Assembly: GCA_963579025.1 (NCBI GenBank)
Contig: CAUZFZ010000198.1
Location: forward strand, 1-17,053
Length of the DNA: 17,053 nt
Direction: 5' to 3'
Origin: CAUZFZ01 sp963579025
GTDB lineage: Bacteria; Planctomycetota; Planctomycetia; Planctomycetales; Planctomycetaceae
Shown: positions 7,691-14,453 of the stretch, one piece after another
Layout: each line of letters starts with the position of its first letter
How positions within the stretch are numbered: position 1 is the first letter of the stretch
Program-made: the position numbers and the translations under genes
Notes under the pieces: generated by a model
The model's input: only the letters and a program-made list of their open reading frames with translations
What the model was told of the DNA's origin: nothing
Databases searched by the model: none

Positions 7691-8866
7691 GTGAGAAACC
7701 GACGCTCTGTCTCTCTTCTGATCGAAACATCCAATTCGTACGCGAGGGGCGTGCTGGAGGGTGTCGTCGAATTCGTGCGTCAGCACGAAGGCTGGTCGAT
7801 CTATCTGCCAGAGCAGGAGCGCGGCGGCCGGCCACCGGCATGGCTGTCTCGGTGGAACGGAGACGGCATCATCGCCCGAATCGAAACCGACGAGATCGCG
7901 CGCGCGATGCGTCGGACTGGACTGCCCGTCGTTGACGTGAGTGCCGCGCGCCATCTGCCCGACATCCCGTGGGTCGAAACGGATGACGCAGGCATTGCCC
8001 GCATCGCTGCCGAGCATTTGATCGAACGCGGCTTCCGCAACCTCGCCTTCTGCGGAGACCCTGCCTTCAACTGGTCGATCTGGCGCAAGCAGCACTTTGA
8101 GCGTGTCGTGCGCGAAGCTGGCTGCGAGTGTTACATTCACGAATCTATCGCCCGCACGGACAAGCCGTATTCATGGAACCGCGAGAAGCGCGGCCTGATC
8201 AAATGGCTGAAGCGGCTGCCGCGTCCGGTGGGCATCATGGCCTGTTACGACATCAAGGCTCAAAAGCTGCTCGACGTCTGCCGCGAACTCGATATCGCTG
8301 TGCCCGAAGAAGTCGCGGTCATCGGAGTCGACAACGACAAACTGCTGTGTGATCTCGCGGACCCGCCGCTGTCCAGCGTCATCTGCAACACCCGCCGCAC
8401 CGGATACGAAGCCGCCTCATTACTGAACCGCATGATGGCCGGCGAAGAGGTCGGCCCGGAATCCATTCTGGTCAAACCGCTTGGCGTCCAGGCCCGACAG
8501 TCCACCGATGTTCTGGCCATCGACGACCCGGACATCGCCACCGCCGTCCGGTTCATCCGCGAGAATGCGATGAGCGGCATCAACGTCAGCGACATCCTGC
8601 GGAACGTCCCTCTTTCCCGCCGAGTCCTCGAAAACCGCTTCCAGAAGATCCTCGGACGGACCCCGCATCAAGAGATCACCCGCCTGAGAATCGATCGAGT
8701 CAAGCAACTCCTGGCAGAGACCGACCTCCCACTTACCGAAATTGCATCACGCACAGGCTTCCGCCACGACGAGTACATGTCTGTCGCCTTCAAAAAAGCG
8801 GTTGGTCTACCACCACGAAACTACCGACGAATCGAGCGGGCTACGTACGAAACCAAGAGCCAATAA
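7691..8866 (+). CDS. XylR-like AraC-family transcriptional regulator
   Basis: A 391-aa regulator with a periplasmic-binding-protein-like sensor domain fused to an AraC-type DNA-binding domain, the layout of E. coli XylR and many planctomycete sugar regulators. Residues 5-270 form the sensor (SVSLLIETSNSYARGVLEG at the start, VGIMACYDIKAQ at 180-191, VAVIGVDND at 208-216). Residues about 283-382 hold two helix-turn-helix motifs: INVSDILRNVPLSRRVLENRF, then LTEIASRTGFRHDEYMSVAFKKAVGLPPRNYR, the classic AraC signature. The start is a GTG at 7691 with AGGAAG 11 bases upstream. It is divergent from the sulfatase/dehydrogenase operon and is the obvious candidate to activate it in response to a sugar ligand. 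Length is typical and nothing looks broken. Confidence 0.93.
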   Translation: MRNRRSVSLLIETSNSYARGVLEGVVEFVRQHEGWSIYLPEQERGGRPPAWLSRWNGDGIIARIETDEIARAMRRTGLPVVDVSAARHLPDIPWVETDDAGIARIAAEHLIERGFRNLAFCGDPAFNWSIWRKQHFERVVREAGCECYIHESIARTDKPYSWNREKRGLIKWLKRLPRPVGIMACYDIKAQKLLDVCRELDIAVPEEVAVIGVDNDKLLCDLADPPLSSVICNTRRTGYEAASLLNRMMAGEEVGPESILVKPLGVQARQSTDVLAIDDPDIATAVRFIRENAMSGINVSDILRNVPLSRRVLENRFQKILGRTPHQEITRLRIDRVKQLLAETDLPLTEIASRTGFRHDEYMSVAFKKAVGLPPRNYRRIERATYETKSQ

Positions 8867-9234
8867 AGGGCACAAACCAGCGTACACTGACGGCACCACA
8901 AGGCGGCTCTCCAGTCGAGGTGGTGGATGCCCTTGCCCGCGTCGGTCGACAACGCCGGAGTTCTCGGCGATTCCCGCTGCGCGGAGGTCCGGCACACCCG
9001 GGAAGGTAACTATTTGATTCACAAGGCCCCAATCCCGGGCTCACCGAGCGCAGTCAAACTGATTCGCCCTCAAGATCGTTGATGTCATCGGTCTAGCGCG
9101 ACCGCTGCGAGTTCCGCATTCTGCTAACTGCAGGCGGTTGCATCGCCCGCTTGCTTCAAGGAATCGTTGTTCGTCGCTGCGGTGTAATCCACCGAGGGCT
9201 GTCTTCGATTGAGCTGGAACGAACTTCATCGCAT

Positions 9235-9257
9235 GGTTGGTGCAAATTGCACCAACC
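9235..9257. repeat. Perfect 23-base palindrome (11-bp arms, 1-base centre)
   Basis: GGTTGGTGCAA, a single A, then TTGCACCAACC. The two arms are exact reverse complements. It lies in the middle of the gene-free stretch, far from either flanking gene start, and is not followed by a T-run, so a terminator is unlikely. It has the form of a dimeric-protein binding site or a cruciform-forming repeat unit. Confidence 0.75.
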
Positions 9258-9367
9258 GCAGCAGAATCGTTGCGTCCGGTCGACGGGACCGACGCGCGAC
9301 GAAATCGGCCGAAGGAACTCCGGTGTTGTCGCCCGGTCGCCGACCAGATTCCGGAAACCGTTACAGT

Positions 9368-9386
9368 GATCATCGAGTCGATGATC
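9368..9386. repeat. Perfect 19-base palindrome (9-bp arms, 1-base centre)
   Basis: GATCATCGA, a single G, then TCGATGATC. It lies 110 bases downstream of the 23-base palindrome and shares its odd-length, single-base-centre design but not its sequence. It is in the same gene-free stretch. Confidence 0.7.
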
Positions 9387-9701
9387 GCTCCGGCCGAAAT
9401 CGGAGAGGAATTGAGCAGAGCACTGGCTGCATAGAGCCGCTTCCAGCCGACACGCTGGCCGTAACTGGATTGAACTGAAATTGAAGGACGCTCCGTTCAA
9501 TCCGAGCAGGCCGGTCAGCGCAACTCCGAATGAGCTTATTGTGTTCCTATTCCGAGCCTAAACGGCAGCCGGGCCTGAATTCCAAGCTGCTTCGGCAATG
9601 CGATCCCTTCCTGCAGGGCTCATCCGTCGCGGCATTTCGCTTTCGCGACCTCTGACACGCTGCGACCGTCATCTGAAGGTCGAGAAGGGAAGTTTTAGTT
9701 G

Positions 9702-10448
9702 CTAATTACTGCCTTTTTTCTTCAATTCTTCGTACTTCCGGGCTCGGTTTCTCTCTTGGCGCTTCCATTCTTCGAACCACTGCCGTTCGCGTTCGCTGAC
9801 ATATCGTCGGTTGATAAAGTCGGTCAGTTCGTCGAAATCCGGATCTCGAGAACGCAAGAACTCTTCACATTCCCTCAAGAAACTCAGACTCTCGGATTTA
9901 CTTGGAGGAGCGTCTGGGAGTGGTATTACGAACGGACGAGTCATTGAAACAGCCAAATGGGCTGGAAGGTCCGACGGATCTACAATGATCCAGCTCGGAC
10001 CTTTGCAGCTAACTGCGCAGTACATCAGCATTGCTTTCGTCTTGCTGACCCCACCACATCGGCAAGCGAAATAGAACATTCTGTGTACATCGCTGCTCGT
10101 CCTTGTGCGCTCCTCGCAGGCTACGTCATGAATAAGCGCAGCATACTTGTACTTTCCGGAATACGGGCCTCCAATGAGTGACCAGAATCGTTGCGGGATC
10201 GACGCACCGTCGGTTTTCGATCCTTTTGGTGCCAGCCACCGAGATCCACTCGGGTCGACATAGGAAAAGTCATCGAGCAACACCTCAGTACGACCATCAT
10301 CTAGCCACTCTGTTCTTGGACGTCCAACGAATCTCCCGAATGGGCCATCAGTGCGAATCACCCAAAGAAACCAGATGGTGAGTAACAGCGCAAATGCTGT
10401 GATTCCGGTCGCGTTTTTGTATCCCGTGCCCTTGTGATGCGGCAGCAT
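9702..10448 (-). CDS. DUF1353 family protein with N-terminal membrane anchor
   Basis: From the ATG at 10448 this is a 248-aa protein. GAGG lies 8 bases upstream of that ATG, which is why I prefer it; a longer frame to 10532 adds 28 residues but has no visible ribosome-binding site. Residues 14-31 form a transmembrane segment (ITAFALLLTIWFLWVIR). The DUF1353 core follows: WLDDGRTEVLLDDFSYVDPSG, KGSKTDGASIP (about 75-85), FWSLIGGPYSGKY and the conserved AALIHDVAC (His107-Asp108). DUF1353 proteins are frequent in phages and mobile DNA and have no settled function; the conserved His/Asp and TDGAS motifs suggest a hydrolase. The last ~50 residues are highly charged and helical (ERERQWFEEWKRQERNRARK), probably a coiled coil. 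It stands alone, converging on the regulator. Confidence 0.78.
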   Translation of the reverse strand: MLPHHKGTGYKNATGITAFALLLTIWFLWVIRTDGPFGRFVGRPRTEWLDDGRTEVLLDDFSYVDPSGSRWLAPKGSKTDGASIPQRFWSLIGGPYSGKYKYAALIHDVACEERTRTSSDVHRMFYFACRCGGVSKTKAMLMYCAVSCKGPSWIIVDPSDLPAHLAVSMTRPFVIPLPDAPPSKSESLSFLRECEEFLRSRDPDFDELTDFINRRYVSERERQWFEEWKRQERNRARKYEELKKKGSN

Positions 10449-10547
10449 TCGAAACGCCTCAAAGTAAGTACAGGACTTGTGGCTGGACGGCAGAGTATAG
10501 ATCAGTCCACATAAACGTTGAATCATGGTCACTTGAAAACGGCTACG

Positions 10548-10702
10548 TTACACGTGTCGAAGATGGCATCCCACCTGAAGCACGGCCGCTTCATCCTTGC
10601 CGGCATTCAGCATCGCATCCGCGTCCCGAAACTTCCGAACAATCTGCTCCGGCTTGTGACGTCTCCGTCGTCGTGTCGTCAGCCGTGCCCAATCTCGCTG
10701 TC
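10548..10702 (-). pseudogene. IS3-family transposase OrfA remnant (N-terminus only)
   Basis: On the minus strand one frame reads RRRRRHKPEQIVRKFRDADA, then MLNAGKDEAAVLQ, which is the start of an IS3-group OrfA (helix-turn-helix protein). Homology runs from about 10667 to 10575 and then stops abruptly at VLQ; the frame then runs into a TAA at 10548-10550. The upstream stop in the frame is at 10703 and no ATG or GTG precedes the homologous part, so the start codon is also gone (an ACG occupies a plausible position). OrfB and the other IS end are not present. This is a relic of an insertion event at the edge of the scrambled region. Confidence 0.7.
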
Positions 10703-11039
10703 AAGAGTAGTGATTGATATCGCAGGCCGCTCAATGACTCATTGGCAAATTCGCTTCGTGCGACCGGTGATCGCGTCCGAGGCGTGCAACTACAGAATCG
10801 GGAACACGCGGCGGTGATCGCGACCGACGTGCCAAAGGCGTCATGCCGGACGTTTGCCGGTCCGACACACCGGGAAACGTCTGCCGTTGCTTCATGGCGT
10901 CGGTGGTTGACATCATTACCACCGTTGCGTTCCCTGCGCATGCGAGTCTGGTCCCGGGCGGGAGCCCTCACATCCGCGCGTGCTCCGTCGCAGCAAGCTC
11001 CACGACCCCCGATCCCGATTTGCCCTGTCAAACGCCGGT
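10703..11039. other. 337-base stretch without a gene
   Basis: No frame on either strand shows recognisable protein motifs. The stretch contains a strong hairpin (10847-10883). It ends where the DUF1080 fragment becomes recognisable, so a rearrangement junction probably lies near 11035-11045. Confidence 0.5.
10847..10883. repeat. Near-perfect inverted repeat, about 15-bp stem, 7-base loop
   Basis: ACGTTTGCCGGT (10850-10861) pairs with ACCGGGAAACGT (10869-10880) with one mismatch, and the stem extends three more pairs (one G-T) to 10847/10883. No T-run follows on either strand. It may be a dispersed palindromic repeat or the terminal structure of a lost element. Confidence 0.6.
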
Positions 11040-11351
11040 GAGAAAGGACATATCACCAAATATGGCGTGAAATCACTGACACGATTCGTTCCGGCCGAGA
11101 AAGTTCGCAAGGCGTTCCAGCCTGGTGAGTGGAATGAGATGGTCATTGTCAGTCGAGAGCCCAGGTTGCCTCAAACAGTCAACGGTGTTGTCTTGTCGGA
11201 ACTGGTAGACTTGGACCAAAAGCACGCTACCAGCAAAGGGTTGCTTGCGCTGCAGGATCATGGAAAAGGGACGGTAGTGCATTTCAAGAATATCCGCTTG
11301 AAACACCTGCTCGCCGGCAGCGACGAATCTCAAGACGCTGAGAATCGCTAA
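11040..11351 (+). pseudogene. C-terminal fragment of a DUF1080 (3-keto-disaccharide hydrolase domain) protein
   Basis: About 103 residues match the last part of a DUF1080 beta-sandwich: FQPGEWNEMVIVSREPRLPQ, TVNGVVLSELVDLDQ, KGLLALQDHGKGTVVHFKNI and RLKHL near the end. This is the canonical closing segment of the domain, with family-typical NGV, E/D and the FKNIRLK strand. The normal signal peptide and N-terminal half of the domain are missing: the reading frame runs upstream into sequence with no resemblance to the family. The stop is followed after 13 bases by the start of the cytochrome fragment, which is a natural-looking operon junction, so these two were probably neighbours before truncation. 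Confidence 0.72.
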
Positions 11352-11364
11352 ACGGAGACAGTTC

Positions 11365-11742
11365 ATGATGCTCAGTAACAATCACAACCTGGCTGCCATT
11401 TGCATCATCGCACTATCTGCGTCGACTACTGGCGCAGAGGATGGAGCGACTGGGCATGCGTTTTTGAATAGCTATTGCGTGAAATGCCACAACACCGAAA
11501 AGCACAACGGCGATGTTCGGCTGGATCAGCTTGCTTTGCGTGTGACGGGCGACAATCACGAACTGTGGAAAGAGGTCGTGCATAACATCCAGCGGGGTGA
11601 CATGCCGCTGGATGATGCCAGGCAGCCCATCGAGGATGAACGCCAGGCGTTCCTTTCTGAGGCGATTGGTTCATTAACGAGGTACGAGGTGTATGCGAAG
11701 GAGCTGCGGGATCCTTTGACGCATCCGCAGCAGACAAGCTGA
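11365..11742 (+). pseudogene. N-terminal fragment of a PSCyt1 (Planctomycete cytochrome C) protein
   Basis: The 5' end of a gene encoding a large planctomycete cytochrome: a signal peptide (residues about 1-24, AICIIALSASTTGA/ED), then GHAFLNSYCVKCH with the heme motif CVKCH, NGDVRLDQL, and RGDMPLDDARQP, the hallmark of PSCyt1. The family match ends around LTRYE (about 11682); the remaining residues (VYAKELRDPLTHPQQTS) are out-of-frame sequence of the next fragment. Full family members are usually several hundred residues longer, with PSD1 and PSCyt2-type regions. A short product might still be exported, but it lacks everything after the first domain. Confidence 0.75.
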
Positions 11743-11978
11743 ACATTGTCCTCTTCCTCGTCGACGACATGGGGCTGATGGACACCTCGGTCGCGATGCT
11801 GACCGATGAAGACGGCAAGCCGAAACGATATTCGTCGAACGACTGGTACCGCATTCCGAGCATGGAGCAGCTCGCGATGATGGGGACTCGGTTCAGCAAC
11901 TTCTACTCGCACAATGTCTGCTCGCCGACTCGCGTTTTGATCGTGACGGTCAGCCGGATGGTCGGCGGCCAATACTGA
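11700..11978 (+). pseudogene. N-terminal fragment of a second sulfatase
   Basis: In the third forward frame, DKLNIVLFLVDDMGLMDTSV begins a sulfatase N-terminus with the metal-binding Asp pair (VDDMG), followed by LTDEDGKPKRYSSNDWYRIP, GTRFSNFYSHN and the formylglycine motif VCSPTR. Just after the motif the match is lost (VLIVTVSRMVGGQY, stop at 11976-11978). There is no start codon or complete signal peptide: the sequence ahead (GAAGSFDASAAD) looks like the end of one, and it is fused directly to the cytochrome fragment. The second metal site and C-terminal domain are absent, so this cannot be an active sulfatase. Confidence 0.75.
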
Positions 11979-12069
11979 GGCGGAAGAAGCCGGGCAGGGA
12001 ACGAACGCCCCGGCGGACTCCAGGGATTCGGAGAAGAACAATGACGATGGTTCGAGCAGCACAGTTTGA
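11933..12069 (+). pseudogene. Possible tail of an EF-hand-type protein (two frames)
   Basis: Overlapping the end of the sulfatase fragment, one frame reads SRFDRDGQPDGRR, like a degenerate EF-hand loop (D-x-D-G). A neighbouring frame from about 11965 reads AANTEAEEAGQGTNAPADSR then an acidic Ser-rich end with a stop at 12067-12069, which looks like the low-complexity tail of a real protein. Reading both as one gene needs a frameshift. I regard this as a plausible fourth fragment in the mosaic but not proven. Confidence 0.25.
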
Positions 12070-12126
12070 GAATCAGCACAAAACCAGCGCAGCGACAAAT
12101 GTCTTGCCTGAGTGGTCAGCGCAAAA

Positions 12127-12161
12127 GCAAAGCAGTCATCGCTTTACGATGACTGCTTTGC
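12127..12161 (-). terminator. Perfect 15-bp hairpin, possible minus-strand terminator
   Basis: GCAAAGCAGTCATCG, loop CTTTA, then its exact reverse complement. On the minus strand the stem is followed by TTTT, giving a weak intrinsic-terminator shape; on the plus strand no T-run follows. The length and perfection of the stem are unusual and it could instead be an element-end or repeat structure. Confidence 0.4.
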
Positions 12162-12316
12162 CAGAGAGCGGAGAGGGGGGGGGACACTCCGTGACGATTT
12201 CTGCAAACACTGAACAGTTAAGAAGTTGGGGCATAACCTGTTTTAGAGACTAACTTTACGGCTTAGTCGTTTATTGTCGTCTGTGGTCATGCCTTCTCCT
12301 TTGTGGTCGTTTGTAA

Positions 12317-12331
12317 TGTCCCAATGGGACA
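12317..12331. promoter_or_regulatory. 15-base palindrome upstream of the recombinase
   Basis: TGTCCCA, A, TGGGACA: exact 7-bp arms around a single base, 51 bases before the recombinase start. Position and symmetry fit an operator or a recombinase binding half-site pair. Confidence 0.4.
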
Positions 12332-12382
12332 ATCAATTCCGGGCTCGTCGAGCATCTCTCAATTTGGATGTGAGGTGTTCTG

Positions 12383-14347
12383 ATGATGTTGTTGAATCCC
12401 CCGTTGGCCGCCGGAAATGGCCACGTGCTTCGAGTCGTTGCGGTGTGTCGGATCAGTACCGTGCACCAGGATGAACGGAGTTTGGAAGACCAGGAGGCTC
12501 TGTATCGAGAATGGATTTCTAAGCATAGGGACGGCCCCGTCGAAATCGAGGTGCTGGCCAGCCAGGGTAGTGGAGAGAGTCTTGTTCGGGATGACTACAT
12601 TCGTCTGATCGAACTTGTCGAGTCGCGCAGATTCGACCTCGTCCTGAGCGAAGACCTTGGCCGCATAGCCCGGCGGGCGCATGCACATCTCTTCTGCGAG
12701 ACCTGTGAAGACTACGGCACACGGTGCATCGCACTGAATGATTTCGTTGACACGGCGCAGGAAGGCTGGAGCCAAAATTCCTATTTTGCGGTGATGCGGC
12801 ATGAGGCTTACAACCGCGATACTTCGCGCCGGATTCGTCGCTCAAAGCGAAATCGATTCCTGAACAGGGGGCCGTGGCAGTGCCCCATCTATGGTTACAT
12901 TAAACCGTCAGGGGCAACATCGATCGACGACATTCAGAAAAATCCCGAGGCGGAACCGGTCGTGGAGAAGGTTTTCGCGATGCTCGAAGACGGGGCGAGC
13001 TTTGCTGAAGTGGCGGACTGGCTCAATGCTGAGTCGATTCCAACGGGTCCATATTGTCGATCGGAAGCATGGAACGGGACTCAACTGAGCGAGTTCGTCC
13101 GGAATCCCGTGCTTAAAGGGTTGCGCCGTTGGAATGATCGAACGACCGTTCGGCGGAACTCGACAGGCCTGCGCCGGTCTGTGAAAGCGCCACCGGATCA
13201 GTTACTCACGCTCGAAGTTCCGCATCTGGCGTTCGTCGACGCAGCACGCTTCGATCGCTTGATGCGAGTTCTCGCAGAGCGAAACGGTCATTTCAGAAGA
13301 AACCATGTCGATGGTCGTGACCCTCGGGAAGGTGTTCCGAGACAGCGGACCGTCTGGCCGTCTCAGCACATGCAGTGCGGCATCTGTGGTGAGACGTTCG
13401 TCTTCGGAGGGCACGGTCGCGCAGGGCATATCTTCTGCCGCGGCGTGCCGGCCTACACCTGCTGGAACTGCTCCTCCCTCGATGCTGTGGACGCCGGGCG
13501 GCGCATCGTGAGAAGGATTCTCGAAGAGATTCAGTGTCTCCCGGATTTCGACACTGAGTTCAGCGCACTGATTCAGGAAGAGTCCACTCGACTCGACCTC
13601 GGACGACGGCAGCGACTTGCTCAGGTCGAGTCGCGACTAAGAGCCGTCGATACCGGAGAGCAGAGGATTACGTCTGCCATTCGCCAGGCGGGCTATCTCC
13701 CGGCAATGGCGAGAGAGCTGGTTGCCCTGCAGTCCGAACGCGATTCGCTGCTGCTGGAAGAAGACAATCTTAAGCAAGCAGGCGATGAACAACTGGAACT
13801 GCCACCAATGGAAGAAATTCGGGCGATGGCGACTAATGTCATCGACGAAGCTTTGCTCGACTCGTCTGAGTTTGGTCGTCATATGCGACGCATCCTTACC
13901 AGGCTGATCGCTGTTCCTCACCGCATGATTGATGGATGGCTCGTTGTGATGCGGGCCTTTGTCGAGATCGATTTGGCCGGTCTGATCGGCACCCCCAGAC
14001 TGACGGACGCCGTTTCGACGCAATTGCGACGTCGATTTGTGGTCGACCTCTACGATCTCCCGCAGCGTGAGGCGTATCGCTCGCAGGTGGTGGAGCTGAG
14101 GCGTCAAGGACTGATGTACTCTGAGACTGGCGTACAACTTGGGATCACCGGGACGGCAGCACAGAACGCCATGGCACTGCAGCGTGTCATGGACGAAGCG
14201 GGAATCTCAGACCCTCACGTGCGCGTCGAAAGTCCTGAAGGTTGCCCGCGATTCCGACGACACCGGCATCGCCGTTTTCAATTTCATTTGCAGACAGGCT
14301 TTGAAGCCCCTTCGTCGAAAACTGATTGGCTGAGTGGACACAGTTAA
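12383..14347 (+). CDS. Large serine recombinase
   Basis: A 654-aa site-specific recombinase. The resolvase/invertase catalytic domain spans about residues 17-155: VCRISTVHQDERSLEDQEAL with nucleophile Ser25, then DLVLSEDLGRIARR (85-98) carrying the conserved arginines. The Recombinase (DNA-binding) domain covers about 160-300 (YGYIKPSG, FAMLEDGASFAEVADWLNAE). A zinc ribbon has CGIC (332-335) and CWNC (360-363). A long coiled coil covers about 395-465, as in serine integrases. Residues 555-615 add a helix-turn-helix-like end (LRRQGLMYSETGVQLGITGTAAQNAMALQR). GAGGTG at 12372-12377 suits the second ATG (12386) slightly better than the first. Nothing is missing, so it is probably active. It is the first gene of a plus-strand module and probably mobilises it. 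Confidence 0.93.
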   Translation: MMLLNPPLAAGNGHVLRVVAVCRISTVHQDERSLEDQEALYREWISKHRDGPVEIEVLASQGSGESLVRDDYIRLIELVESRRFDLVLSEDLGRIARRAHAHLFCETCEDYGTRCIALNDFVDTAQEGWSQNSYFAVMRHEAYNRDTSRRIRRSKRNRFLNRGPWQCPIYGYIKPSGATSIDDIQKNPEAEPVVEKVFAMLEDGASFAEVADWLNAESIPTGPYCRSEAWNGTQLSEFVRNPVLKGLRRWNDRTTVRRNSTGLRRSVKAPPDQLLTLEVPHLAFVDAARFDRLMRVLAERNGHFRRNHVDGRDPREGVPRQRTVWPSQHMQCGICGETFVFGGHGRAGHIFCRGVPAYTCWNCSSLDAVDAGRRIVRRILEEIQCLPDFDTEFSALIQEESTRLDLGRRQRLAQVESRLRAVDTGEQRITSAIRQAGYLPAMARELVALQSERDSLLLEEDNLKQAGDEQLELPPMEEIRAMATNVIDEALLDSSEFGRHMRRILTRLIAVPHRMIDGWLVVMRAFVEIDLAGLIGTPRLTDAVSTQLRRRFVVDLYDLPQREAYRSQVVELRRQGLMYSETGVQLGITGTAAQNAMALQRVMDEAGISDPHVRVESPEGCPRFRRHRHRRFQFHLQTGFEAPSSKTDWLSGHS

Positions 14348-14372
14348 GAACGCCCTTGTGCCTGCTTCGCCT

Positions 14373-14408
14373 GCCCCGCGACGACCCAGAGTTGCCGCGG
14401 GGCTTTTT
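14373..14408 (+). terminator. Intrinsic terminator after the recombinase
   Basis: GCCCCGCG pairs exactly with CGCGGGGC; after an A-C mismatch the stem continues inward with CGAC/GTTG (one G-T) around the loop CCAGA. TTTTT follows directly (14404-14408). It starts 26 bases after the recombinase stop, so it should end recombinase transcription and separate it from the downstream genes. Confidence 0.85.
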
Positions 14409-14453
14409 CGTGCGCACCTGGCAGCGAATCCAACGCAAGTGACAGGAGTTTTC

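Larger units (their letters stand above)
8867..9701. other. 835-base stretch with no convincing gene
   Basis: Only short overlapping open frames occur on both strands, none with recognisable motifs, a good ribosome-binding site or consistent codon use. The stretch holds two perfect odd-length palindromes (listed separately) and a loose inverted repeat near its start (AAGGGCA at 8867 area against TGCCCTT at 8928-8934). It separates two genes that converge on it, so no promoter is required here. It may be a dispersed intergenic repeat or decayed coding DNA. Confidence 0.5.
12070..12382. other. Gene-free stretch leading into the recombinase
   Basis: No coding frame is convincing. It holds a perfect 15-bp hairpin, a G-tract (12176-12183 region) and a 15-base palindrome just upstream of the recombinase. 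One att end of the recombinase's element could lie here, but no partner site is visible in the window. Confidence 0.45.

Noticed and set aside
9041..9373. Open frames on both strands in the gene-free stretch (about 110 codons minus, 87 plus)
   Set aside because: Arg/Ser-rich translations without motifs, mutually overlapping, no ribosome-binding site; they read across the palindromes.
10591..11031. Minus-strand open frame of 146 codons
   Set aside because: It runs in the wrong frame through the IS3 relic and shows no protein-like pattern.
12168..12200. GGAGAGGGGGGGGACA resembling the 3' part of a tRNA gene on the opposite strand, a common att site
   Set aside because: The T-loop consensus (GGATTCGAACC) and acceptor stem are not present next to it; the similarity is only the purine tract.
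12359..12802. Minus-strand open frame opposite the recombinase start
   Set aside because: Antisense to the catalytic domain of an intact recombinase; no independent evidence.
14334..14453. N-terminal extension of the small basic protein
   Set aside because: It overlaps the recombinase stop and reads through the terminator hairpin; the strong ribosome-binding site belongs to the ATG at 14454.
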